Source: Mauremys mutica
Taxonomy: Eukaryota; Chordata; Testudines; Geoemydidae
Assembly (NCBI RefSeq): GCF_020497125.1
Contig: NC_059077.1
Location: 25,433,340 to 25,497,339 of the forward strand
Length of the DNA stretch: 64,000 nt
Reading direction: 5' to 3'
The notes under the pieces were generated by a model. That model saw only the letters and a program-made list of their open reading frames with translations, had not been told where the DNA came from and did not search any database. Made by a program: the position numbers and the translations under genes. Shown here in pieces: positions 41,601 to 54,312 of the stretch (the first letter of the stretch is position 1; each line of letters opens with the position of its first letter).

Positions 41601-44600
41601 GCCATGTTTGGCAGTATATCTGGTTTTATGTTGTTGTGTGTATGACAGTGGATTTATCAGTGACCTGCCAAGACTTGGCCTTAACATTAAAATATAGATA
41701 TTGGCACCTCATTTCATGTTTCTAAGAGGGAAAAAGAAAGCAGCACTGCCAATCCCAAACATTCAAAAATTACAATTCAGGCCCTCTAAAATCATGATAT
41801 TGTCTTAAAATATGCTGTGATTTAAAAATAATAATAAATGTGGAGTTCTTTTTATTTTCCTTCTGGTTTTTGAGCATTTAGGGTGCACTTAGCTCACATT
41901 CTCAAGCTTTTCTCTGCAATCATGAGGGCTAGAAACTTCCTTTTTTAAACAATGAACACTGAAATTCTTATGTATTCACATGCCTCCGGGAATTGGGGAT
42001 TTAAGATAAATATTAAAAATCACAAGTCTGGCAGTCTTACACTATATCAGTCAATCATCTGTCAATATGGTGACATTGGAAAAGAGGGCAGAAGAAATGA
42101 GTTAAAAAATGAAGCCCTGACTGAGGCACTATAGAGTTGCACACCTGCATGTTCAACTCCATACATTTTTGAATTGTATCCTTCCTTGTGTCCTCTGCAT
42201 ACAGAACTGTTTAAAATCTGTATGACCTTGCTATTTAAACTCCCCCTCTTCCAAATTTATCAGAAGTCTGTTTCTCATTGTGTTGTAGCAGATCCAAACT
42301 TTGAATTTTTAGAGCTACATTTTCAGCCTGGACTTTAAAAAGGGCTTAAGTTTTGCAGACACAAATAACTGTGGGCTCAATTTTGTACTCAAGTTTGTTT
42401 ACACCATTTAGAGGTTTAAGTCCTTGATTTGCATCCACAATTTAGAGTGCTTAGATATTATCAAAATCGCGCCTTTGATTTGCATCCACAGAAGTGGATG
42501 TTAGTGTCTGAAAAATTGACCCCTAATTAAATTCAGAAATAATTTGAAGTATATGTATGTGGTTTTTAAAAATCTCTCTCTCTCTCTCTCTCTCAATAGG
42601 AAATGTATAATGTTGTTACTCATCTAACTGAAAAATAGAACAGATGTTGCTCAAAGTTTCAGATCATAAAGTTCACGTTCTGACTGTGTTCAATCATGGA
42701 AAGTCTCAGTCCAAAAGGAGAATTCCTGAGACATTTTTGAGTGAGTGAGAATAGGGTTTTATAATGGTGGTTACATTTTTTCAACCCTTACTATAGCTTT
42801 AATTGCCACTAATGCTATAGTTAAGGCTACGTGTTATTCTTTCATGGAAAAAAAAATGTGTTGCCATGACAGTTATTCCAAATCTCCTTAAATGCAGCCT
42901 CTGGTTATAATGTGACAGCTTTGTTTTCAATAATGATTTCAGAAGAGGCTGATGTGCCCCAGAATGCTACAGTATTTGACTAGATGAGTGTTATTTGTAC
43001 CTCTCCTTATATTTTATTGTTTTCTTGCTCTAGCTCTGTCAACAAAATCTGCTTTTGTTGTTGTTTTGTTAGCTGAAAGGAAAGATAAGACAAGGGGAGG
43101 GAGATGGGTGAGCACCAGAGAACAGGTGAGCAGAGGGAGGGGAGGAAGACTAAAGAGGCAGATGTGGAGCAAGGCTGAGTTGAAGGGACTTGAGGCAGGA
43201 AGCGGTGTGGGGGCGAGGGTGTTGGAGCAAACAGCCAATCAGCACAGGGCAGAGAATGTCCAGTCAAAACTATAGAATATATTGTCAGTGTTCATCAGTC
43301 CCAGCTTACGCTGCTTCTGCAGTTTCTTTCCCAAAGGCCACGTGGCTGGGAGGAGAAGGGCTACAGAATGGGTCTTAGTGGCTTAAGAGGTGGTGTCCTC
43401 TGCAGAGTTCAGGATCTGTGAGGGCGTTGTGGGGAAGGGTGTCCCTATTTGGGCCAGCTGCTTAAGCTGTTTCTGTTACCTGGACTGTTTTGTTTTTGGT
43501 TAAGGCAACCTCAAATCTCATAGCTCAGTACTTAGAAACTGGTAGATGGATTAGATACAATAATTGGGGACAGTCACTGCTTGGTGTCTTGAGGAGAAAT
43601 TGAACTATGACTTCAGATGAAGCAGGGTCTGAAGCAGGTAATGGCCCGAGTGTAAGGTGGGTAAAGGGATTGTGCTACCCTTCCCTAACCAGTACCAGAG
43701 GGGGCACTCGTTATGGCCAAGGGGGCACAGGGAGAGGAGAATGACCCAAATAATAGAAAACCTGGTTACTGCAACTGGAAGATCTTGAAACAAAGCATAG
43801 TGGGGTGGCAGATCTTGGCTGAGATTCCAAAAGTACATTTTCCTAAGCTCTGGCTTCAAATAAGCTGCTTTCACTATGGATTTATCTGAAGGTTGCTCCT
43901 GTGACACATTGCCAAGGATCTGCTTTCACAAGAATTGTCAGGGACCCTCGCAGAGCTACAGTGTTGTGCTCAAACGGCTGAGCCACATTTGTTTACTTCA
44001 CATTGGGCCAACCACTTCAGTCTACCCTCTAAGTGACCTTTTGTTTGTAGACTAACGGGAGAAGTTACGTAATAGCTGTAGCAAGTGATAAACAGAATCC
44101 CAACTTCAAACAATAGAAAAATCCTCCTGACCTTCCAGACTATATATTTTGTTGATTTATATATAAGCAACAACCAACTGTTGTAATACTTGACCACAAT
44201 ATGGAAATCTGATAGATAGGGTGGGAATCTCTTATGTCAATGCTCTTAGCACTGCTCTAGCTGATATCAGAGTTTCAATGAAACTACATTCTAAACCATG
44301 GGAAGCAAAGATCGCTCTTGTATAAAAGTGCCAAAAGCATCCTAGCATGCTAAATAATAGGGGTAGGGAGGACTTTCAGGGGAAAAAAATCCTTTTATAA
44401 TAAATGGCTAAAATATTACTTCTGGCTTATTGAGGAGGGCCAAATTCTGCCCAGATCTATGACCCCTTTAACTCCAGTAGCTAAATTGCACCAACAGGAT
44501 GTAAAAGATCTGGTATAGTTATTTGACCCAAATTGGAAGAAAGTGTAAAATATTAGTGTAGATGAAGGGCTGAATTTTACGGAGAATCAGCTTCGGCAAT
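41601..44600. other. Intergenic DNA with a (TC)n tract
   Basis: No gene is supported. A (TC)n run lies at 42572-42594. The purine-rich stretch 43070-43200 opens long frames on both strands but shows no domain. Confidence 0.5.
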
Positions 44601-44608
44601 GCTAAACA

Positions 44609-44761
44609 TCACGGGCCTGATTCTTATTTACACTAAGACCCTTTTACAGTACTCTAGTAGTGTAAAGCATTCTTAAAATAGGTGTATCTGTAACTTTACA
44701 CCTACTTTACACTTCCAGAGTGGAGTAAAAGGACCTTCTTGTTAATGAGAATCGGGTCCAG
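44609..44761. repeat. MITE-like element, GGCCTGATTCT termini
   Basis: Left end gggcctgattcttatttaca and right end, reverse-complemented, ggacccgattctcattaac form imperfect inverted ends around TTTACAC-rich sequence. A second copy is at 50845-50960. Confidence 0.55.
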
Positions 44762-45298
44762 TGATTTAATCCTGTTTTTGATTAACAAACTACCACTGCA
44801 ATAATTTTAATTTATGAAAAAGTACATAATTAATGAAGATTAATGTGCATTCTGTTTAATCTTCTTACATTTATAATTGAAGAACAAAAACATGCAACAA
44901 ATTCAATGTAATCCCCGATATTTGTGTAACTTAATAAATCATAAATGAGCTAAAGGAGCATTAGGTATTATTCACATGCCTGCTCTGAGGTGCCCACAAA
45001 AAGTAAATCACTCAAAGAAAACAAACATTTAAAGCAGGTGTTGAAATAATCCTTGTCAATAACCTAAATCAACTGGCATTTCAGATGCTTGTAATGAGCA
45101 CTAAAATGATTTAAAACCACTTTCTTCCGTACAACAAGGTAATGAAAACAAACAGGCTGACTACAATACACCACACATTGTTTAGGTCATCTTGAAAACA
45201 TATTAAATACATAACGTGGCTCCTAATGATGGTCTACATGAGTTATTTTACTTGTGATTATTCAAAAGTGTCATCTGCTTAAGTTTTACCAGTATAAC
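44762..45298. other. No recognisable feature
   Basis: AT-rich intergenic DNA. Confidence 0.45.
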
Positions 45299-45517
45299 TA
45301 TATAACCAGTATCAGAGGGGTAGCTGTGTTAGTCTGGATCTGTAAAAGCAGCAAAGAGTCCTGTGGCACCTTATAGACTAACAGACATATTGGAGCATGA
45401 GCTTTTGTGGGTGAATACATGCATGACATGCATCCGACGAAGTGGGTATTCATACTCCAATATGTCTGTTAGTCTATAAGGTGCCATGGGACTCTTTGCT
45501 GCTTATATAACCAGTAT
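45299..45517. mobile_element. Fold-back SINE-like insertion with 14-base target duplication
   Basis: TATATAACCAGTAT occurs at 45299-45312 and 45504-45517 as a perfect direct repeat. The insert 45313-45503 begins cagaggggtagctgtgttag. Its two halves are inverted copies: gcagcaaagagtcctgtggc..aacagacatattggag on the left and ctccaatatgtctgtt..ggtgccatgggactctttgc on the right. The element is a common turtle dispersed repeat; here it is a head-to-head partial dimer. Confidence 0.85.
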
Positions 45518-45667
45518 ACCCAATGACCTGAAGAAGAGCTCTGTGTAACCTCAAGTTAGGAGTGTGGCTTTTTTTTTTTGCCAAAATAGTTATACTGGTA
45601 AAAGCCCTAGCGTAGATTCAGTTATGCCTGAATGGTTTAGTTCAGTTCCCAAACTGGAATAAGCTAT

Positions 45668-46832
45668 TGTGACATACTATACTTTGGGGGAGCATCTTGT
45701 AACCCCCATATTGCTCATCTGTGTATAATTGTGATATTGTGTATAAAGCATGCCATGTGAGGTATCTGGGAAAGGTTATGATCTGCTGAAAGACATTGTT
45801 CTATCTAAATATGTATATCATCAATGTATATGAAATTATAATAATTGTGTTGTATGGTTTTCACTAAAAAATGCTGTGGGTTTGGGAGACGCCCAGATAC
45901 TAGCTCTACAGAGACAATGACAAGGGAGGTAACAAACATCCAGGTGGGTTCTGCTGAACAGACATCACCAGTCATTGTTCAGCAAGGGAGCGACAATGCA
46001 ATGACTCACCTGCATAAGGCCACACCAGGGGAATTGCTCAACCTTGCCTGGGGACTCAGCAATGCCCACCAGACATGCCTTGACTTGTGTTTTCCAAGCA
46101 CATTGGCTAAGGGTGTAAAACAGAACATGGGCCCCAGGCTTCACTTTTCTCTTGCCCCCACCTATACTGCAAGCAACAAGGGCACTCAGAACACTGAAGA
46201 CTCCAACAGCGGAGACTGGCCCAGGTTTAAGGGACAAAACTGTATATTAAGGACTGTAATATCCAGCAGGGTGAGAAAAACTTCTTAATCTAGATGTTGC
46301 CCAGTCTAATAGGGTTGAGAGTTTAGATTGTGTGCTTATATTTTATTTTATTTTGGTAACTAACTCTGACTTTTTGCCTATCACTTATAATCACATAAAA
46401 TCTATCTTTTGTAGTCAATACATTTGTTTTACTGTTTATCTTTACCGGTGAGTTTGCCTGAAGTGTGTGGTAAATCTGCTCAGGTTTGCAAAGGCTGGTG
46501 TATGTCCACTTTCCACTGATGAAGTGGTGAACCAATTAATAAATTTGCACTGCTTGTCTTCGGTAGTGCAAGACGGTATATTCCTGAGGTACAGTGCTGG
46601 GAGCGATGGGGATTTGGCTGGTGCCTTTCTCTGTGATTCACGAGTGGCTCTGGGAGCATTCATGCAATCTAGCTGGGTGTGGAGTTTCACATGCGGTTGT
46701 GCTGAGTGATAACGGTGCCTGGAGCACTTTGCTGCTTGTCACTAGCAAAGCATTAGAGACAATGCAGGCTAGAGAGTTAACGGGACACAGTGGTCCCACA
46801 GTCCCAGGCAGCACCCCGGGGATCCCATCACA
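45668..46832 (+). mobile_element. Solo LTR (1165 bp)
   Basis: Starts TGTGACATACTATACTTTGG and ends GGATCCCATCACA, bounded by the 5-base direct repeat GCTAT (45663-45667 and 46833-46837). A TATA-like CTGTATATTAAGG lies near 46240 and AATAAA near 46537, giving plus orientation. The 147-codon frame at 45845-46288 lies in U3 and is not a gene. No internal coding region is present. Confidence 0.88.
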
Positions 46833-46837
46833 GCTAT

Positions 46838-47333
46838 ACTAGTATAAGACACCATTGGTGTGCTCATGGTGCCCCACTGATGCTTTGACAATTCTTGGAG
46901 GCTCCCACCCCAAGGGAAGCCAATCATCACACTAGGATGGTCTCTGGATGCCTCCACTTGCCCACTAGCAACCCTGCCTCTGTTGGGGGTTGAGGTGAGA
47001 TGGACCCTCAACGCCCAATCAGCATCACTGTCAAGCACATTGGCAGGGTGGCCCCATAGGGTAGTGCCCAAACTATGGTTTGCGTTTGTCCCTCATGGGG
47101 ATTAGACACCATGCCCCCATCTCATAAGGAGATGCCTTTGGTCTGATGTCCTCTCTCTTTAAATGTTTGAGCACTTCCCCGTCCCCAGTGCAAAGTCCCC
47201 ATTTTGTGCTGGTTTCAGTTTTGCTGCCAGAACAGCAATGTCTCCACAGCAGACAACTGTGTTTCCATCACTCCCTCTGTGTCTGACTATTTCCTTCTCT
47301 GCTGGGTCCAAATATAACATGCAGGATGCCCAC
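46838..47333. other. No recognisable feature
   Basis: Mildly GC-rich intergenic DNA, possibly an unnamed repeat. Confidence 0.4.
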
Positions 47334-47345
47334 TGTTACCTTTTT

Positions 47346-48746
47346 ATTTATATTTTTTATTATTTTTTACAAATACAACAAACACCAGATTCATCATGAT
47401 GCACAAAGTAAATAAAGAGGGTTAGGACAAAGGCGGGGGAGGGGAATGTTAATCATAGATTTTTAAAAAGTCAGCCCAAATTACTTTGAATTTTTCAGGC
47501 ACTCCTTTTTTGTGGAGTGCCAGTCATTCATTAGCTGTGAGGTCAGCCATAGTGGGGAGTGATTTTCCATTTTTGCAGGATTATTTAGCTGCACATTGGA
47601 CCCATGCTGCTTTGTTACCAGGTAATCTCCAGGTATAAGGAATAGAGCCAAGAATGAAACTTGAGGGGGAGGACTTCAACTTAGCTTCCAATATGAAATT
47701 AGTCCTTTGACCCACCTCATACCAGAAATTTGTGATACAGGGACATTCCCAAAACATATGAGCTAATGTAGCACCAAAAGAGTTACATTTCCAACAGCGG
47801 TCAGCATTTATGGAGCCCATTATCATGAGTCTATATGGGGACCAGTATATTTGAAAAAGTTTCTTCTAGTGACTAAGTCGTAGGCTCAGGTCTATAGTTG
47901 CTTTTTGAACATTAGATATTCATTGAACTGTATTCCATTGGGTTGGAGGTAGCTGTTTATCCAAATCTCTGTTCCAAGCAACTCTCAAATTATTGATCTC
48001 TGGCAGAGTTTTTTGGGCCAGAAAATCATAAAAGGATACCACTGGTGGAGTAAATCCAGGAAGTTTCCTTCAAAATAATAAAAGTTCTGGAGCTCCCAAT
48101 GCATCTGGTCCAAATACATTAATAACTGGAGATACTTCCATGCTCTGGAGCAGAGCAAGCCAAATTGTTGCTGAAGATCTACAAATGGTTTAAATTTATC
48201 ATTGTCATGTAGCTGTGACATAGTCATAATTCCTCTCTTCATCCAATCCCTCACATCAAGGTTTTGCCACCGATTTTAAGAATGGGATTGTTCCATAGGA
48301 CTGCCTCTACATGGAAGAATGGATGGAAGCAGAACTTTCTAGCCATGTTTGACCAAGCTTGCCTCACAGCTGTTATTGTGGGAGCGCTGGAGCTATAATA
48401 ATTTGATCCCACAATGCCTGAAAGGGGGTAAGTGTACACCAATTCATGTTTAACTGTACCAAAGGTGGGATCTGTGAGGTCACATCTAACAGCCACATCG
48501 ATGACTGGCTTAACAACAAGGAGATCTGATAGTTTTCTAAGTTGGGAAAATGAAATCCTTCCAGAGACAGGGGGAGCTGTAATTTGTTCAGAGAGTCTAG
48601 CTTTCTTACCTGGGCCCCAAAGGAGTCTTCTGAAAATATTACTGAATTTCTTAAAATAAGTTTCAGGAATAGAAATAGGGAGAGCTCTCAAACATACAAA
48701 ATTCTGGGAAGGACATTCATTTTCAGTATATTAATTTTACCCCATA
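47346..48746 (-). mobile_element. 5'-truncated L1-type LINE with target duplication
   Basis: TGTTACCTTTTT is a direct repeat at 47334-47345 and 48747-48758. The 3' side carries a T-rich tract on the plus strand (poly-A-like on the minus strand). The body encodes the C-terminal part of L1-clade ORF2: WGKINI, PISIPETYFKKFSNIFRRLL, NNPILKIGGKTL, DWMKRGIMTMSQL and CWKCNSFGATLAHMFWECP.. with the CxxC..H..C tail. About 1.4 kb remains and frameshifts separate the blocks. It is Tx1- or L1-like; the exact family is unknown. Confidence 0.8.
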
Positions 48747-48759
48747 TGTTACCTTTTTG

Positions 48760-50844
48760 GATCTGGAGCCTAAATCAGCAAGTTTCTGTATTGGGTACCT
48801 GCCAACTAAATTACTCTCACATAGGTCCAAACTGTGACTTCCAGGAGGGGGAGAATTCCAGTCCTCCTGTTGCGCAAAACCCAACACCTAGATTTGACTG
48901 CGAGGAAGGTGAAAAAACCCAACCAGCCATGGCCAGTCTAGTGGTATGGGGAAAAATTCCTTCCCAGCCCCAAAGTGGTGACTAACCTCACTTGCAGAGA
49001 CCTAGATAATGGAGGAATGGTGGGCTGACTGCTGGAAACCAGCTAACAGGAAGTGGCCCTGAGCACCTGGCTTTTATCATGGCTCCAAATCAAATGCCAA
49101 ATCCCACCAGACCTCAAGCCTTCCCTGGAAGTCCTGGGCACTGGAAATCTTGTGGGACCCAGCCCATCCTGTCCTTTTTTGCCCTCTTCCATAGTGGGAT
49201 CCACCAAAACACACCCTTCATTAAGCTCAGGGCCCTCTGACGCTGGTATAATTTCATCCACACTAGTTGGGTTTTTCCACTTAAAGTGGCAAAACTTCTA
49301 GTGTTGACACACCCTCAGTTTCTCCATAGCAATGGCACCAGCATAAGCATTGCTATCTGTGGTAGTGCTTCTGCAGCTGCATCCTGAATTTACAATTAAG
49401 CAGGTGAGATAGTGATTGAAGATGTTAGAAAACAACTCCCTTCTAGAGGCAACCCATCCCCAAGCCTTTGTGTGGAAACCTCTCTAAGATTATTAGAGTC
49501 CTAAGGAGGAGGGGGTTTATCTTGTCCACTTTTTTTTTAGGTTGGATGTATGGGATAATCTTTAGGCTGCATGATGTTCTCTCTTCACTCTTTCTAACCT
49601 ACTTAAAAGAGCCCCAGTTAGGGAGATCCTACCATGTGCAGCCCCGCAGTTTTAAAATTATTCTCTAGCGGACTATCTGTCATTTCTCAGACTTTACACC
49701 ACAGTATTTATCATTTACAAATGCCCAATAGCCATACCCAATAAAGAGGCACAGCAGTATCCTCAATCGTCCCTTGGTTATGGGGTGGGTGTATATGAAT
49801 GCATAAAGCTCCCCATGCAGCAAGAATTAGAATTCACATTGCATTGGTGCAGCTTTGGATACTAGTGGAAGTTCCTGAGAGCCAACAGCTGCAGAGATTC
49901 ATTTGGACTGGATAGGGCCAAAAGCAATTCAGATATAAGGGTTCCATTGTTTGCTCAACTTGCTTCATTGTGGAGTGCAGCCTGTGCTTAATTTTTAGTT
50001 AATATGGCATGCACAGATAATAGGCCATGTTAAATGTCTGCAACCAGCTTCTACTGTAATCTGCTAGAAGATTCTTTCTGTGGTTTAAACTTTGGCATAT
50101 GAAAAACTCCAGTACTTTACATATACAAAATGTCAGTTATGTGCCCTGAGGCAAAAGTCTAAGAATTATACCAACGCACTGATTGATCTGGCTCTAGATA
50201 ATTTATCTGCAGAAGTATATTTCATAATTTAGGCTCAAAAGAGGGCTACAGAGCTCACTTGTTTTGAGTAAAATTTGCAGTCATTAATTTCTCATTAATT
50301 GCAAAATGTCTAGATTCTACAGCATGCGGAAAAACTAATAAGGAACTGTATTTCACAGGAGCCAATAATATGCAAGATGATACTTTATTCACTCAGAAGA
50401 GGAGGACAAGGGAAACTATCTGGGGTAAATTCTCTGCTGATTTAAGGTCCTGTTGACTTTGGTGGAACAGGAGCAGGGGCTTACATTCTGTGCAACATCA
50501 CTGATTTCAGTGCAGAATCTGGTCTGTAATATCGGCTAGCCTGATCTCTGCAGCCATTACTACAGCAACATTCCCACTGTCTTCAAAGGGAATTTTGCAT
50601 GAGTGAGGACTGCAAGATCAGACCCTTTGTATGCATCCATCATGCAGTGTTCTGAATGCTTCATGGTCTGAGAGGAAGCTATAGTTTAAAGGAAGGAACA
50701 GTTAGGAGCACTTATTTTAAAAATTTCATTAGCAAAAAACCCACCCACTCATATGCATGTGCTGGTTTAATGCTTGAACAAAGAATTTTTTCGCTACATA
50801 AGAGGATTGCTAACAGACAGTAAATGAAAATCATAAACATAAAG
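48760..50844. other. Intergenic DNA, one possible MITE
   Basis: No gene. The stretch 49250-49320 (cacactagttgggtttttcc, then aaacttctagtgttgacaca) has short inverted ends and may be a MITE fragment. The 50420-50630 part carries TTGACTTT and AGAATCTGGTCTG remnants of the dispersed family. Confidence 0.4.
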
Positions 50845-50960
50845 GATCTGATCCTCATTTACACTCAGACCACTTTATATTGCTCTGGCAGTGTAAATGG
50901 GACTTAAAGGGAGAGTACTGCAGTACTGTACATCAGAGTAGTGTGAGAATCAGACCCACA
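50845..50960. repeat. MITE-like element, second copy of the 44609 type
   Basis: ggatctgatcctcatttaca at the left and gtgtgagaatcagaccc at the right form inverted ends like those at 44609-44761. Confidence 0.55.
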
Positions 50961-51267
50961 GCAAGTAACACCGCTGGATTTAAAGCTGCTCAGGTATTTA
51001 GAATTTGCTTCACTTGATTAAAACAAGAATCTAACGAAATTGTAGCAAAAGCTTTAAATTGTTGAATGGAATTTGGGGTTGGAGTTTGAAGTTTTTTTAG
51101 TAAAAAGAAGCTTCCAGGGATAGACAGCTGAAGTTCTATAGCTGCAAAAGTATATGGAATGTAACTCTTTGTGAAAAAGTCCTGTCTCCAATATTTCAGA
51201 GCTAGTCAAATTATTGGCAGCCAGAGTTGTGTGGGAGGTGAAATCTAGAGTGAGTGAAGAAATAGAA

Positions 51268-51381
51268 AGTCTGGGCCAGATTTTTATCTCTGTGACACCA
51301 GTGTAAATTCAGATAAGTTCCCCTGAAGCAGATGGAGTTGTTCCAGTTTTACAACATGTAATCGAGCTCAGAATCTGATCC
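51268..51381. repeat. MITE-like element with GGGCCAGATTTT and AGAATCTGATCC ends
   Basis: Contains gacaccagtgtaaattcaga. Ends are imperfect inverted repeats; the family is as at 17597. Confidence 0.5.
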
Positions 51382-51740
51382 TCTGGTTTAGGCAACTAGG
51401 TATTCTCTGAGTTAAGAATCTGGACAATTATACAAATTCCCATCAGAGAATGGAGGAGTTTTCTAGTAATTACCACACCAGCCAGATCAGGAGAGAAAGG
51501 AAGAAGACAGACAGAAGGGAGACACAGGAAAAGAATAATCAAAGAATTCTAAGGACTGAGCTAGAACAAAGCAAATTATGATTCAGCCCACATTGGGACA
51601 AACACACTCCCAAAGAGTATAGCCTAGAAGGGCCAGTGAAGCAACATTATACACCAAACTGGTATAAGATCAATAAGTGTGCTGTTCATGTTTTTACTGA
51701 ATAGTGTGTTTGTGTCAGAATAAATAAATAAAAAAAAAGA

Positions 51741-51828
51741 TATGAGCCTCCATTGATGTAAATCAGTGTGGCTTCATTGACTTTAATGCCGTTTTGTTGA
51801 TTTACACCAGCTGACAATCTGCCCCCAA
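51741..51828. repeat. MITE-like element fragment
   Basis: tgatgtaaatcagtgtggct, cattgactttaatgccgt and gatttacaccagctgacaat place it in the same family. Confidence 0.45.
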
Positions 51829-51829
51829 A

Positions 51830-53690
51830 TTTTCAAGTATGGACATAAGACAAAGATTATTTGTTCTTGAAAAAGATTAGAAACTCTTGTGATCATCTAC
51901 AAATTAATAGGCTAATCTCTCTCTCTCTCTCCCCCCTCGCTCCTTCCCTCCCTCCTTACAGAACTTAAATAAAAAAGATAGTTAACAGGATATGAATATA
52001 CTGTGCTGTATGTATTAAAATATACTGTATGCAAGAGCTAAAAATAGATCATGAACTGTGAGTTATATTTTGGCTAACTACATAGTAATGTATGAACTAT
52101 TTACATAGTATTTTATTTCACTTTGCAGGGGAGGATGTGAGTAAAACAATACATCCAGTAAAGTACATGCTATTTGAATTCATAAAGCAATTCTTCCCAT
52201 GTGTGTAAGCAGCCACCTCCCTCTTGCTCACTAACTGATGTTCTGTGTATCTTTCCCCTCTCCTCCAAACACAGAGGATAAAATGAAAGTTGCCAAGAGC
52301 AGATGAGCTGGGGCCGATCCTCTGGGACTCCTATCACCTACTACAGCATGAATTTCTTAGAAGCCAGGCCTTGCCTGTCTCACCACAACTCTTCAAGGGG
52401 GTTTTGAAGCATGGAACATATAAAGATGAATGCTGACAGGGCCAGTTTTAATTCCCATTGATACTTTCTCAGGGCAAGATGTTACACAAATAATTAGTTC
52501 TCTCTTGACTCCACCACAGTTTACACTGACCACTTCCACCATACCCCCGGCCAAAGAAAACCAAACAAAAAACCCCCAACCTAACTGCATGTTGCTCACA
52601 TAGAGAAGCTGCTGGGGGTCAGAGAAAAAGGACCATTATGGTACTTCCACCCTTCCTCTTTTGCCCATTTGAGCAGGTTTCCCTGCTCCTTTCTTTCCTT
52701 TTGCTGCTCACATTGGAGGGAGAGGATCTGAATACAAATTGTAAATCCTGTGGATGCAGATTAATTTTTCTTTGCTCAGGATTCACCTGGGACACAAGGA
52801 CTGTGACGACTGATAAAGGGACTGAAAACATGTCCCCCTCTGTATTCTGTAGTGAAACGTACATTTTCACAGCAGTAATTCCCAATGAATCACAATTGAC
52901 CCCTGTGCCTTCTACCACGGCAACATGCTAATTACTATTTTTTAACATTATGTTTTTAATTGACTTCACATATAGTAAAGATATACTAGAGATGGTCAAA
53001 AATAAAAAGGAAACACAAATTTTACTTTAAAGTATTTTGGAAAATTTTCCTCATTTTTTGAAGTAAGTAATTTTGTTGAAATTTCAGAATTTGAAGGAAT
53101 GTCACCTATCCCCAGCAAATACTTATCTCATTACCTGTGAATTCACCATTTATAGATTCAGATACTGTGCGTCTTTGCTCCTCCATTCCCATCCAACAGT
53201 AGGTGTAAAATAACCTCTTTTAGTCACTACATCTCATTATTTACAAATTACATATGCTAGATCAGTTCAATATATCTTTTATAAGAGAGGTTCTCCTTGG
53301 AAAGCAATATCCCCAGTATGCCTGAGATATAAACATTCAGCTGGGCAAAATTTCAAAGGGTTTCCAAAACCGAATCCATGAAAATTTTGAGTGACATTTT
53401 ATACATGCAAATCCCCTACATTTCCATGTGTGAACCCATTTATATCTCAGCGAGACAATAACACACAATATTTAGAATATCACAGTGAGTGATAAAATAT
53501 TGCTGGTGTATATTAGAGGCCATCTATTCCATTATAATGGTTGCTCCCAGGAAAAGACAGATATAACAGTTGAGATCTGAAAATAATTTTCTCTTTTTTA
53601 ATGTTATTGAGTTATGTGTTAGAAAATCTTAGTACAGTTTGGTGCTGCATGTTTACGTGATTGACATATAATCAGGGGTGGCAGGTTTGT
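51830..53690. other. Intergenic DNA with a CT-rich tract
   Basis: A (CT)n and C-rich tract lies at 51915-51957. The paired 97- and 99-codon frames at 52619-52931 overlap on opposite strands and show no family features. Confidence 0.45.
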
Positions 53691-53694
53691 AGAA

Positions 53695-54060
53695 ATTTTG
53701 GTGGTGCCCAGAACCCCCCCTCAACTCTGCCCCCACCTGCCTAAGACTCTGGGAGAGAGTTTGGGTGGGGGGAGGAGGTTTGGGGTGCAGGCCCTGGGCT
53801 GAGGCAGGGGATTGGGGTGTAGGGGGTGTTGGAGAGGCTAAGGACTAGGGCAGAGGGCTGGGGTGCAGGGGGTGAGGGCCCTGGCTGGGGGTGTGGGCTC
53901 TGGGGTGAGGCAGGGCTGGGGATGAGTTTGGGGTGCAGGCAGGCTGCCCTGGGGCTGGGGCCAGAAAGGAGGACTCCCCTCAGCCCCTCTCCCCGCCGGC
54001 AGCAGTGAGCTCTGGGGGAGGGTTTCCCTTCTCCCCTCTGGCAGCACACTCACCCTGCAC
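53695..54060. repeat. G-rich dispersed repeat with minisatellite character
   Basis: Imperfect repeats of tggggtgcaggc and gggctctggggtgaggcagg follow an entry block ggcaggtttgtagaaatttt. It resembles the G-rich array at 62203-62870. Frames through it are artefacts of composition. Confidence 0.6.
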
Positions 54061-54065
54061 CACTG

Positions 54066-54312
54066 TCCACTATAATCCTCAGCAGGGGCGGCTCTAGGTA
54101 TTTTGCTGCCGCGAGGGCAGCAGGCAGGCTGCCTCCGGCGGGATGCCTGCGGATGGTCTGGTGGTCCCGCGGCTTTGGCGGACCTCCCGCAGGCGTGCTG
54201 CCGAATCCGCGGGACCGGGGACCTCCTGCAGGCAAGCCACCGAAGGCAGCCTACCTGCTGTGCTCGGGGCAGCAAAATACCTAGAGCCGCCCCTGCTGAG
54301 GATTATAGTGGA
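54066..54312. repeat. 247-bp near-perfect palindrome with 45-base perfect arms
   Basis: The arms 54066-54110 and 54268-54312 are exact reverse complements over 45 bases (outer TCCACTATAATCCTCAG, inner GCTCTAGGTATTTTGCTGCC). The similarity continues with mismatches toward the centre near 54189. The middle is GC-rich. The outer part of the right arm belongs to the adjoining CR1, so the left arm carries an inverted scrap of it. Confidence 0.85.

Noticed and set aside
43007..43275. Overlapping 74-95-codon frames on both strands
   Set aside because: Purine-rich sequence of low complexity opens both strands; no domain, start context or splice support.
45845..46288. 147-codon plus-strand frame
   Set aside because: It lies entirely in the U3 part of the 1165-bp solo LTR and has no homology I can recognise.
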